DNA from: Paratinospora sagittata
Taxonomy: Eukaryota; Streptophyta; Magnoliopsida; Ranunculales; Menispermaceae
DNA length: 64,000 nt
Direction of reading: 5' to 3'
NCBI GenBank assembly: GCA_035771175.1
Contig: CM069607.1
Location: 11,528,501 to 11,592,500 of the forward strand
Position 1 is the stretch's first letter; every line of letters starts with the position of its first letter. Below are positions 23,488-35,180 of this stretch, piece by piece. The position numbers and the translations under genes are program-made. Below the pieces are notes generated by a model. It was not told where the DNA came from, did no database searches, and saw only the letters and a program-made list of their open reading frames with translations.

Positions 23488-25217
23488 TCAAATATCAATG
23501 TAATCTTTCAAAATATGACCTTTCTTATCTGAGGCTGCATTCACCCTCCAATTCTGAATTGCTCTATCAACTGTGGCCTTTGCCTCATGTATCTCTACAA
23601 CAGAGAACTTGAGTTCTATGATGCCTAACGGCCCCGGCTGCAATACTTTTACTACAGTCTCCATCTCTTCCTCCAGTTGCCTGCAAAAGCAACAGCAAGT
23701 AAGAACAGTGAAGCTAGCAGTGAACTAGATAGAATTGAGAAAGGGCCAATCATATAAGAGCACAAAATAAGGTCTCTTTGCCTCATGTCATATTACAGAT
23801 TCCCACAAACTTAACAAGCAGGACCTAAGTTAACTTTGAAACCAGAATTTGTATCCTCTTATAATTACACTAGATGTTTCTGGAGAAACTTTAGAGTTCG
23901 GGGAATCCAAAATTAGTAGGAATAAAATTGAATACTTTAAATGTAATTAAATGATTTTAGTGGAAGTAAATACAAAAAAGAGAGAAGAAATGTAGAAGTC
24001 AAGAGATATCAATGAGCGAAACCTTTTGGCATTTAGACTCAATTATTCATAATGGAGAAATAAGAAATGAAGTTAATCATAAAATTGGCGCATATTGAGT
24101 GGAAGAGTGCTTGTGGAATACTATATGATGCATCCATTAAAGTTGAAAGGAAAATTCTATAAGACTTTTATTAGCATGCTTTATGAAATAGAATATGAGA
24201 TAATAAAAAATAATATATTTATAAATTAAATGTAATGAAAATGTGAATGTAAAGATGGCTATGTGATGAAATATTAAAAGATCAAATTAAAAATGAATAT
24301 GTCCATTTTTAAGATGGATTTGTGATGGAAATATTAAAAGATGACATTAAAAATGAACATACCCATATCTAAGGTCTCAAGGAGGCGTGGAAAAACATTA
24401 AGAACTCTTGAAGAAATTTATCAATACCCTGGCCTAGAGTGTATGGCTACACAACCCTCTTTTTATTCGAAAAATGGCAGGAGTAGATTTAATTAGAGAT
24501 AAAATGATAAAAAACTGATTAAGAAATTTGAACACAGAATGAAAATCATTAAATGCACAATAAGAGTGACATATTAACTATTAATGTAGAAAACCTAAAA
24601 TAACATGAATGGAGATAATTAAAGAATATATAGCTACTTGTAATATGACTAAAGATTTAGCCCTTGGGGCTCATGTAGTAGGGAAAAGATTTTATTGTTC
24701 GACTTTAATTTTATATATATATATATTTAAAACTACAGATCCAGCTAATAATTAGAACTTATGCGGATGAATCATAGACATTACTCTAATGGACAGCATG
24801 TTTTGTTTATTAGATTCAAAGATCTTCCAAAACAACAACTGAAACAATGTCGGTTTAGTTCCATCTTCCAAACCAAACCCTAATCTCAAAATTCGAAATC
24901 CCAAACGGCAGTAAACACTTAGGGAATCTAAACCTAAAATTATAAAACGAAAAACATAGATGCCCTAACTGCAGAAACTCGTCAACTGCTAATAAAAGTC
25001 CAAAAGAGTTAGATCGAGATTTTACAGCTCAAAAAAAGACATTAGAATCAAATTGAGAGATTAATTAATGAAACTTGAGCAAAAAGTCATGAAAATCCAT
25101 TAAAGAAAGAAAAGAAGAAGAACACATTACAGTGAGAATTAAGGGATGGTACCTGAACAGCCTGGATAAGGGCACGGAGTTAGTAAGTCGAGCGAAAGAA
25201 GAGGGCAATTTGGACAT
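23488..25217 (-). CDS. Small two-exon gene, 85-aa protein of unknown function
   Basis: Exon 1 (25217-25153) starts MSKLPSSFARLTNSVP and ends at an AG|GTACC donor. Exon 2 (23680-23488) follows a TTTTGCAG acceptor and gives QLEEEMETVVKVLQPGPLG..., ending KDYIDI and TGA. The phase joins perfectly (AG+G, an Arg codon) to give 85 residues with no stop across a 1,472-bp intron. The first 22 residues have Arg/Lys/Ser and no acidic residue and look like a mitochondrial presequence, followed by an acidic coiled segment, a PGPLGI turn and a charged helix. I do not recognise the family by name, but the intact frame, codon usage and splice sites argue for a real gene. The 5' UTR region carries four to five AGAGC units (about 25248-25268). 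No transposon signature lies in the exons. Confidence 0.7.
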
Positions 25218-25329
25218 ATTGGCTCCTCCTGAATCAAAACATAAACACGCAGAGCAGAGCAGAGCAGAGCTGAAGGCTGAAGACAAGAAGACAATGAGGT
25301 TGCTAATTATCTGCTAGAACTGGAGGTTG

Positions 25330-26325
25330 GATATACTATTGGTAGAAGACAATGGACGTTGCACACGTTTCTTCTTCTTCTTCTATTTTTAATTTCGAAG
25401 TGTCCATAAAGAAAATACACTAGGTTGCCAATGCTAAATTTATCAAATTTGATTGAAAATGATAGAAATAGTTATCTGATAACAAGAGATATGTAAGCCC
25501 TTTTTCTTTAATAAATTGATTATTTAGTTTCGATAAAAAAATTATTTTCAACCTTGTCGTTTATTTTAAAGATATATCAAGATTAAAAAAAAAGGGAATT
25601 GAGTACGAATATAATAACTTTAATGGCATAGATTATATATATATACATCTCCTCTTAATTGGACTCTGCCGGAGATTTTTTTTTTTAATTATTTTTTTAG
25701 AAGTACTCTTCCAAAAAGCACTTTTCTTAAAAACAGTATTTTTTTCAAAAAATTTTACCAAACACATCTAAAACATTTGTAAAAATATTTTTATTATATT
25801 ATGACCAATTTACCCTGTTATAATTAAAGTAAATATACCAACATCTAATCCATTAACACTTTGATCTAATTGAAAACAAATACTATTTTTAATTTAATTA
25901 TAACAAAAATGTAAGTAGAGAAAAAAAAAATTACAAAGATAAACAAGTGCACTGTTCTTAATCAATAATATAATAATACTTCAGAGGATGAGATTCTACC
26001 TTGCAGTAGCAAATGAGAGGTTAGTTAGAAATTTTAAACTAAACTACAAAAATTAGAGTAACAGGGCTAAGTTTGGTATTTTATAAATTCATAAGGGTTT
26101 AATAGGATAAAGTGCTAGAAATGGAAAAGCACCTTCCCAAACGCAATCTGCCGCAAATGCAAAAGACCCCAAACGGGTTTTTTCACCTAATTGTTGTTTC
26201 TACCGCCGTCCCAAACACGGCCTTTAAGAAAGTTGATTCGTCGGGGCCTTTAAGAAAGTTGATTTTGGGATCGTTTGATATTACGCATCAGGATCTCATT
26301 TTCTTAACTAACTTCATATCCATGG
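25330..26325. other. Intergenic, MITE-like fragments
   Basis: Upstream region of the 85-aa gene. AAGTACTCTTCCAAAAAGCACTTTT at about 25700-25726 and CCAAACG/CCAAACACGG phrases at about 26130-26220 resemble terminal parts of short DNA transposons also seen at 17800. A near-direct repeat CCTTTAAGAAAGTTGATT lies at about 26221-26264. No gene seen. Confidence 0.35.
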
Positions 26326-26334
26326 AAGTATGGG

Positions 26335-28013
26335 AGGCTTTTGACATGATTATCTTTTAAAAATAAAAAAATTTTACAAATATCATCAAAATATCATCAA
26401 AATATAAATATTGACTCATTTGCCCTACTTTACTATTCATCGCCCAGTCAGCGTGTTAAACAAGCGCCACGTAGGCGGCAGAGGTGATATTTTTTAAAAG
26501 GAAGGCGTCTTTTGTTCATAATTTTTTTTTTCAAAGGAATGCGTCTTTTGAAAAGACGTCTTTCCTTCAATAATTTTTTTTTTTACTAACAGAGAGTTGC
26601 TCTTCACCCACCATGGAATTGGACGGCAAGGATTTCTTCAGCAAACCTGTCTTTGCAAGCATATAGTGGCTTTGCTTGTACCCTGTGTTCTCAAATTCTT
26701 CACGAGAAGAAGATTAGTGAAGAAGAAACAGTACCACCCAGTAGCAGGCACCATCTTCCACCAGCTTTGTAACTTCAATAGGCTGCACCATTACATGACT
26801 GATCTTGCTCACAAGTATAGAACCTACAGGTTGCTTGGCCCTTTTCACAGTGAGATTTACACTTCAGACCCTGCAAATGTTGAATACATCCTCAAAACCA
26901 ATTTTGAAAGTTATGGAAAGGTAAATTCATTTCCATCTTCTTCTAGGCTTCAAAATTTCTAGTTATAATAGCTTTCAAGAATTAAGAAGGATTGAATTAT
27001 TGAGCCAGACCCACTTGCCCAGATGGTGTGTTAATAATTCAAATGGGTGCTCAGATCCAAGAAAATCTCAGTTCCCAAGAAAGACTGATTCAACTATCTG
27101 GAAATTTTCTTGCAGGGATAGCATAATTACAAAATATTGAAGGACCTCCTTGGTGATGGCATCTTTACAGTAGATGGAGATAAATGGCTCCACCAAAGGA
27201 AGGTATCAAGCCATGAGTTCTCTATCAGGATCTTGAAGAACTTTAGCAGTGTGATTTTCAAGAAAAATGCAGCAAAACTAACCCAGATAATTTCTGAGGC
27301 TGCAAGCTCTAACAGCTCCATGGACATTCAGGTTTGTGCGTGCTGTGTGTAGGGGAAAACAAACTCAAAATTCAGGAAATTTTTTAATTCTCCTAATTCA
27401 TGGCAGGATCTGTTAATGAAATCGAGCTTGGATTCAATATTCAAAGTTGCATTTGGGGTAGAACTGGACAGCATGTGTAGAACAAGTGATGAAGGAGCCA
27501 GGTTTGCCAATGCATTTGATGATTCTAGCACAGTAACTCTGTGGCGCTATGCTGACATCTTCTGGACAATTAAGAGGTTCTTGAACATCGGATCAGAAGC
27601 AAAACTAAAGAAAAATATCTGAATGATTGAAGGAACCTTCCCTTTACATAAAAAAAAAAAGCTATGAACCCTTCACCTAAAAAAATGTGAAGGGAATGCG
27701 TCTTTTCAAAAGACGTCTTCCATTCATATAAAAAAAAATTGTGTAGGGAAGGCGTCTTTATCTAAAAAAATGTGAAGGGAAGACGTCTTTTCAAAAGACG
27801 TTTTCCATTCATATAAAAAAAATTGTGTAGGGAAGGCATCTTTTGAAAAAATACCTTCCCTACACCTAAAACAAATGCCACCTCCGCGCCGATGTGGCGC
27901 TTGTTTGGCGCGTTGACTATGCAATGAACAGTAAAGTAGGGCAAACCTGACAATATTTGTGTATGGATGGCATTTGTGAATTTTTTTTTAAGGGTAATCA
28001 TGTCAAAAGCCCT
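26335..28013. mobile_element. Pack-MULE-type element (1,679 bp) carrying a P450 gene fragment
   Basis: The exact 9-mer AAGTATGGG flanks the element at 26326-26334 and 28014-28022, the TSD length of Mutator-like elements. The ends are inverted repeats of roughly 150 bp starting AGGCTTTTGACATGATTA (left) and, reversed, AGGGCTTTTGACATGATTA (right). Both continue with TTTGCCCTACTTTACT and AAACAAGCGCCAC. Subterminal palindromes around CGTCTTTTGAAAAGACG lie on both sides, and the right side has two tandem units of about 86 bp (27680-27850). Between them is host-type genic DNA with introns (26600-27625) and no transposase, the definition of a Pack-MULE. Capture happened at DNA level because introns are kept. 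Confidence 0.88.
26613..27622 (+). pseudogene. CYP704-type cytochrome P450, captured 5' fragment
   Basis: Three exons: 26613-26920, 27116-27331 and 27407-27622. They give the N-terminal half of a CYP704-like P450: YHPVAGTIFHQL, YRTYRLLGPFHSEIYTSDP and VEYILKTNFESYGK, then LKDLLGDGIFTVDGDKW (C-helix region), then FKVAFGVELDSMC and IGSEAKLKKNI. The family hydroxylates fatty acids, but the I-helix, ExxR and haem-cysteine regions are missing, so no enzyme is possible. Lesions: an apparent extra TA near 26661-26666 shifts the frame after VFASI; a TAG lies at 27119-27121 where Leu is expected; a TGA ends the frame at 27620, where captured DNA gives way to transposon sequence. Orientation relative to the MULE is arbitrary. 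Identity is from recalled family motifs. Confidence 0.85.
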
Positions 28014-28180
28014 AAGTATGGGTGCATGGTTGTTCATTTCATTCAATGCATCTCCTATTCCTTGGACTTTGAGAATTAAGGTTAGTTTTTCTAGCAGTCT
28101 TTCACCCTATGGTGTATGGTTTTGGATACAAGATGTGACTATTGTATAAAGTTTGTTTCTTTTATTAGCTTAAGCCTTAA

Positions 28181-28451
28181 TGTTGGTGCTAGGGAAGCAA
28201 AATAAAGACAGAGATAAGAGTTAATCAAAAATTTGTGTATTCATTCAATGATTTTTAATTACAACTTATACATATATTTATAGCGAAAAATCAATCAAAG
28301 TAAGAAAACTTTTGATTGATTATCACTGATTGGGACTAAACAATTACACAACTAATTAAGGATAGTAAATAAATTCTATTAATTGAGCAATTAAGGAAAT
28401 AATTCAAGAAGGAAATAAATTAAAATTTAAATCATTTCCATAATGACGACA
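28181..28451 (-). mobile_element. 3' LTR of the decayed Ty3/gypsy element
   Basis: A 271-bp segment with TG...CA borders (TGTTGGTGCT on the left; TGACGACA on the right). On the minus strand it holds a TATAAATATATG promoter-like stretch, as expected in an LTR. It sits at the 3' side of the minus-strand gypsy pol relic. The matching 5' LTR is not present in the window. Confidence 0.5.
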
Positions 28452-28561
28452 CTCTTAAAAATGTTAATGTGAGCTCCATCAATCCTCCTAGGCTAAAAAG
28501 AACTCAGACTCTGACGAGTAATGACGGTACACATCTAGAAGATCAGGTACACGACGAATAA

Positions 28562-31192
28562 TGTGACGCCCCGAAAATTATTTCATCTAGCCCATAACCC
28601 AATTGCACTTTGCCCAAACTCTATGCGTTGCCTTGTTATGTTTGGTGTTTGTTTGATGGTTGTTTAATGTTTGTATAGTTGATGCTTGATAATGTATATA
28701 AATATGTGTATCATAAATTGTATATGGATCATGTTAAATTAAATTATAATGCATATGTTATTATTTATGCATGGGCCCATTAAACCATGAATTGATATGA
28801 GTTAGGATTGATTGAATAAAAAGATAAATGAAAATGAAATTTTGGTGTATTAAATGGATTGGACATTTAAAATACATGGAAGCATGAGATTGATTAAAGT
28901 ACATGTGGTTGGTATGGGGTAGTATGAGACCAACACATGTGAAGGTTGGTGCATGAAAGTGGACAAGTGTCCCATGCCCACTTCTCTTCTTCAAGGAAGT
29001 GCTAGAATGAGTGGAGGGAATCAAGGAGAGAATCAAAGAGGGAATCAAGGAGAGAATCAAGGAGAGAATCAAGGAGGGAATCAAGGAAGTGCTAGAAAGA
29101 GGTGAGTGGAGAGAAAGGAAAAAAAGAAGAGAAAGAAAAGAAGAGAAAGGAGGGAGTTGCAGGAGGAAGATCTCTGTGATGTTTTCATCAAAGAGCTGGA
29201 TCTTTGCGATATATGATCAGATTGAGCTCAAAATTTGTCAGCAAGTTCCTAGCTTATGGTTATTCATTCTGGTTGGTGGAGATCTTGATCAGAGGTTTCG
29301 TCTAAGAGATCTAACTTCTCAAACAAAGCTGGTCGGAAAGTCTGGATTTCTCGCGCCGTTTCGCTCAAACTTTTATATCTCCTTAATCTACCGTTGAATG
29401 GATATAAAATTTGGGTATGTAGTGTACAACTGATATTTCTGCATTTTGAACGGTGGAGATCTTGTTAGAGGTTTCGTTTGAGAGATCTAACCTCTCAAAC
29501 AATGGATATAAAATTTGGGTACGTAGTTTATAATTGATATTTTTGTATTCTGAACGGTGGAGATGTGTATGAGTTTAGTATTTTGTGTGATATAGTCATC
29601 TGAGTTTGAGTATTTGCACCAGGAAAGGAGAAATTGTCTAATTAGAGACTTGTTCATCAAATATACTTATCTTTTCGGTCCACCGTTGGATTGGGCTGAT
29701 ATTTGGACAGAAGGTTTGTTTCTTCACATACTTCAATCTGTACGGTTGATTTTGTGATTACATATGTCTGTTGGTAGATTGATACACCTGAACAGAATAT
29801 TAAATGAAGAATTGGTAGAGTTGCTTGTATTAGACCTAAATTTAAAATATGAACTTAGACCTTTCCAAATAGCTTGCATGCCAACTATGTTGACCTAGTT
29901 GCCATTGTTGATGAACCCATGATGCAAAATCAGTGATATACATGGCTGAACATGGTGACCTAATGTAAATCGACAATATGGCCTAAGTATGAAAATTTTC
30001 ATATTTTAGGGGCTTTTGATGCTTTTGGCCTAGAATCATTGAATTGATGCAACTTATGTTTAATTAAGCATGATTAGGGTTGATTATGCTACTGATTTGG
30101 TGGTTGTGACCATATCATGGGTTAGGCCTACTTGTGATAAAGTGACCCAATTTGGGCATGTTTATGCCTAAGGAATTGAAAATCAGTATTTTTTATTATA
30201 TCTTTTATGTCATCATATCACTTATATATTGTATGTTGAAAGCATGAATGTGTTTTAATGTTTTGAATGATGAATTGATTTGAGAAAACCTTATGACTTT
30301 GGTTAGGCCCATCTATCTGGCTAATAGGGGGACTTAACCTTTTCATAGGAGGGTTTTAGGAAAGGAAGAGATTGGAGTCAACGGTACGGTGAAATAGACG
30401 TGCACTAGTAACCCCAAATAAACATGATTGGGGTCAACGGTACGGTGAAATAGACGTGCACTAGTAACCCAATGCATGTGGAATGTGGATCCAAATTGAT
30501 ATGCTTTTAATTGCATCGAACTTATTATAAATGCTTGATATCTATATGTTATGAGCTTTTAATCATGCTACACATTGACATGCATACATGATATTTATTG
30601 ATGAGTATTGATAGCATATTTGAATTCTATTCACTGGGCACCGTTGGCTCACCCTCATTTTCCTCTTTCAGGTCCTTCTGTCCCGAATAAGGGCAAAGGA
30701 GTGGTCATATCTTGAGGGCCTTGCCTGCGAGAGAATCCAAGGCCTCGATGTGAGTTGAGAGGCATTTTGATTGAACTGTGTTTTAAATTATGAAGTATTA
30801 TATTTTGGATTATGTAATTATAACACTTACCACATTGTAGTATGGGTGAGTTGGGACTTGTTAGATAGACCATGTGGGCATATGACGATTTTTATTTGTA
30901 CCCACAATTTTGGACTTTATGTGTATGTAAATTTTAATGGACTGTAGGGATTATGATTTTATTTGTGGTTCATTTTTATGGATTATCTCTTGTCTTTGAT
31001 GATTAATACGGTGGGTAGTTTTGTTTAGTACCTTTTGATATTATGTCGTTGTTTGAGATAAGGCTCGTAGGGTCTCAACCACCTTACGGGAGTTGAGGAG
31101 TGGTCGGAGATGCCTACACCGGGCGTCCCGCCCCGGCATTCCGCACGCCATTCCAATATGGGGTTGGTGGCCCGGGGCGCGGGGTCGCCACA
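28562..31192. mobile_element. Solo LTR (2,631 bp) with perfect 5-bp TSD
   Basis: Starts TGTGACGCCCCG and ends GGGGTCGCCACA, with AATAA directly on both sides (28557-28561 and 31193-31197). There is no internal retrotransposon coding DNA, so it is a solo LTR left by LTR-LTR recombination. The length and the TGTGACGCCC start fit large-LTR Ty3/gypsy lineages. Inside are a 15-bp minisatellite (GAGAGAATCAAGGAG-type, about 29010-29095) and a duplicated phrase GGTCAACGGTACGGTGAAAT (about 30377 and 30432). The longer open frames here (for example 29011-29397) follow the minisatellite and are not genes. Confidence 0.85.
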
Positions 31193-34134
31193 AATAAACT
31201 CGTCCTCAGTAATTCAAGTAGCATCAAAAGGAGGGTGGTTCTTCTAAGTAACAAAATAACAACGAAAACCACCATTGAAAGTAGAAACAATCTCGCCATC
31301 CAAAACGATATCAATCTGCTCATGAGAAGGCTCCAACAAGAGAACTAGTCACTAGAAGAAACATTAACAGGCACAAATAGAGCAAAAGTACCGCGATATA
31401 GAAATAAGTCCTCCACATTGAAAATCAGACTAATATTCATATCAAATGGTGGATTAAGTAAATATGCATTAGGTTAAAATTTCTGAAAGATATGAAAAGG
31501 GCCAGAGGCACGGGCATGCAATTTCTTAAGAGAATTTTGGGGGTAACGTGGGTGAATGTGAAACATAACATAATCATGTTAATTAAATTCAAGGTTCCTA
31601 CGATAAGTATTAGCGACAACTTTATAATTCTCATTAGAAAGTGTGATTTTTCACTGAATATTAGCATGAAGGTCATGAATGTGTTGGGCAATAGATTCAG
31701 CAGATTGCAACTGATCGAAAATCTAAGGGTAATGGGAATAGATCTATAACCTGACAGGGACAATGACCTAGAACAACTTCAAAAGGGGATTTACCAATAG
31801 AACGATTAATTGAACTATTATAAGCAAACTCCACAGTTGGTAACACCAAATCCCAGTTACCCGATTTCTCAGTTTCTAGACACCGAAGTAAGCTTCTCAA
31901 ACTTCTATTAATAATTTTCGTCTGACCATAAGTTTGGGGACGAAAAAAGCTAAGGAGTATTTTAGGTGGGTGCCAAAGAGTTTCCAAAAATAACTCACAA
32001 ACTTAGCATCCCTGTTAGACACAATTGAAGTTGGCAAACCATGAATTCAAATGACCTCCCCAATAAAACAACTTGGTGATATGTGAAGTATCAATGGTTT
32101 TGCTGCAGGGGATAAAGTTTGTAATCATTTTAGAAAAACAATCCATTACAACTAAGGACAAAATTCATACTAAGGTTAAGCCAAGAGGAGTGTAGGATGG
32201 GGAAAGGTGTATATAAGTGAGAATTTTACTTTTTAGCTTGTGACATCTGGTAAGGACGACACTCTGACACAATTCAAGCAACATCTTTTTTCAAGGTAAG
32301 CCAATAAAATCAATCTCAACTAAGCTATCACGACCAAAATGACCAGCAAGGCCACCAACATGCATTTCCAAATTAGGAACTAGTGAAGGGGCGTACGAGT
32401 AATACATAATTGAGAACCCCAAAGAGATATCCTTCTTGAGGAACGAAGTTAACATAAAATCGACAATTCTCATCTATAAGAAGTTGATGAATAATGTCAA
32501 AATCATGACAAGTAGGGTACTCATCTTTGATCCTATCAAATCCAACGCTAACAATCAATGACTATAGAACTCCTAAGACACGGCTCAAAGCATCTACAAG
32601 TTTGTTAGAAATGCCAGCACGATGGTAGACAAAAGTATATTGCCATGTCTTGCACTTAGATCACATTGGGAATTGATATATTTCAAAGCCTCGTGATTTG
32701 AGTATAGGAAAATTTCTTGGAGTAACAAGTAATACTGCCAATGACGCAAAGATTGTATTATAGCGTAGAACTCTTTATCATAGGTAGAATATCGTTGTTT
32801 AGCATCATTGAGTTTTTCACCAAAGTATGCAATAAGATGAACTTCTTGACTTAGAATGTCACCTATACCAAACGTGTCATAAGATACCTCAAGACTTGGG
32901 AAAGTCAGGATGACGTAACACAGGGGCCTTAGTCATTTTCGACTTGATTTCTTCAAAAGCTCAACTAGTTGCGATAGACCATTAAAATTATCTTTTTTTC
33001 ATGCAACCAGTGAAAGGAGCGATGATAGTACTAAAACTCCTGATGAAACATTTATACAATGTGACTAAACTATGAAAATTTCGAACCTTCATAATAGTTT
33101 TAGGTTCCGGCCACTCACAAATCGCCTTCACCTTATCAGGATCAATTAAGATATCATCTAAGGAGACAACAAAACCAAGGAAGAAGACGTTTGACTAGAG
33201 GAAAGAACAATTTTTGAGGTTGATAAAGAGCTTTTCAACCTTAAGGATATCTAGAACCTGACGAAGATGACTGAGATGAAGGTCTTGACATTAGTTGTAA
33301 ATGAAGATTTCATCAAAGTAAACCACCATGAATTGATCAATGAAAGGACGAAGGATATGAGTCATGACCCGCATGAATGTACTTGGTACATTTGATAACC
33401 TAAAAGGCATGACAACCCATTCATAGAGACCATGTTGGGTTTAATGCAATTTTCCACTCATCACCTGATCAAATATGAATCTGATGGTAACCACTACAAA
33501 CGTTAATCTTTGAGGCCATTTGGCGCCGACATTTAAGTCTAACATGTCATCTAACCGAGAAATTGGGAAGCGATATTTGATAGTTATCTTATTAATAGCC
33601 CGACTATCAACATGCATCCACCATGATCCATCCTTCTTGGGGGTAAACAATGCAGGAACAACAAATGGACTAAGACAATGTCTAATGAAACCTTTGGCCA
33701 ATAGATCATCAACTTGATGAGTTAACTCAACATGCTTCTTAGGGTTCATCCTATAATGTGGTAGGTAAGGTAACTAAGAACCTGAGACAAGATTAATAGC
33801 ATGTTGTATATGCCTCATCGGTGGAAGTTCATTAGGAAGCTCATCAGGGATTACATCTTGATACTCATCTAACAAACTTTTAACTCAGAAGAAGACTCAA
33901 AGGTTGGCTGAAGGTCATTAGGTAGAACATCGCGACTATAGAAAGCTAGCATAATACCTGATGATTGGCTTTCTTTATAAAATTCACCACAAGTCAAGTT
34001 GAATCTAGAGAATACGAGAAGAAGCCAGAGACTAAGAAGCATGAGGTTGGGTAAAAGGCTCAGACTTGGGTTTACTACCCTCGGGGTTAACATGAAGTAA
34101 TTTGATATTTTTTCCCTTGAGCTTAAAAACATAA
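31193..34134 (-). pseudogene. Decayed Ty3/gypsy pol (RT, RNase H, integrase)
   Basis: Read from right to left: a reverse transcriptase segment at 33749-33441 ([41 protein letters not shown]), then [13 protein letters not shown] and VVYFDEI, a decayed active-site region, in other frames near 33430-33300. An RNase H/integrase zinc-binding relic lies around 32560-32290 (HVGGLAGHFGRDS), and an integrase C-terminal part at 31987-31697 (PTVEFAYNSSINRSIGKSPFEVV). Many stops and frameshifts. The element continues at 28452-28561 beyond the inserted solo LTR and ends at the 28181-28451 LTR. At 34135 it abuts the end of a DNA transposon. Confidence 0.8.
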
Positions 34135-35180
34135 GGATGTGTTTGGTAGCTACGAAAATTTTTCTTGAGAAAATAACATTTTCACATATTTTCCACTGTT
34201 TGGTTGCACGTGAGAAATGAGTGAGAAAGTTTTTTTAGTTGTATAAAACAAAATATACAATAAAAAAAATAGATGATCTTTATTAGTATCACATGGTATT
34301 TGTTACACTTTTAAACTCCATGTAACCATATCTATGATTAACAAAATAAAAAGAAAACATCAATATTGATTCAATAAATATTTTATTCAAACACAAATAT
34401 TTCATCAGTCTAAATATTAAATCAAGGTCCATATATTCATAACCAATTAAAAAATAAATCTAATCGTAAATTTATGCTGATCACTTATTCTCTATTGTTC
34501 AAGCCTAGACGCCTGTAAAGCCAATCTTTTTTCCTATCATCAATGATATTATAAAATATGTTGGCAGCATCTGGTCTTTCACCAAGATAATCCATAGTGT
34601 CAAAAATATAGTTCTGGCTAAGGCTCGAAACTTTATTTGGTTCATTAGAAAGGCGTGTACAATCAGTAGGTGTTACAACAGCTACTAAACTAGAAGCTGA
34701 TGTAGCCAATGCTTGTATAGATTGGTCCATCGTATCATCAAATGACCTTTTCTTCTCTTCTTCCGACTAGTTGTAGTGTATGGCATGATAGATGATCTAC
34801 TAGGAAGTTCTTGTGAAGAATCTCCTCAATTAAGGTTGATATCATCTTCCAGTAGTTCATCCAACCCATTGTAGCGCATATTACCTACATAAAAAAATAT
34901 CATTAATTATAATTCATGATATTAAACAAAATCAGAATTTAATACAAATAAAATTATCAATTTAAATCATTTTTAAACCTACTTCATTGCCAGTCATTCC
35001 TTTATCTCTTGTTGTTTGTTCATTACTAATTATGATAGCCAAATCATCATAATTTGATATACACTTTGTACGATATATATTTTTTATCTGGATGTTTCTA
35101 CATCAAAAAAAAAAAACAATTAAGACAAACTCACAAATTACAATATGGGAATATTAAAAAAAATTACATTATATTTATCA

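Noticed and set aside
29011..29397. 128-aa open frame rich in Lys/Glu/Ile
   Set aside because: Its start is a 15-bp minisatellite inside the solo LTR; low complexity, no family.
31100..31348. Overlapping + and - frames of 69-82 aa
   Set aside because: They straddle the solo-LTR border and TSD at 31192; frame continuity there is accidental.
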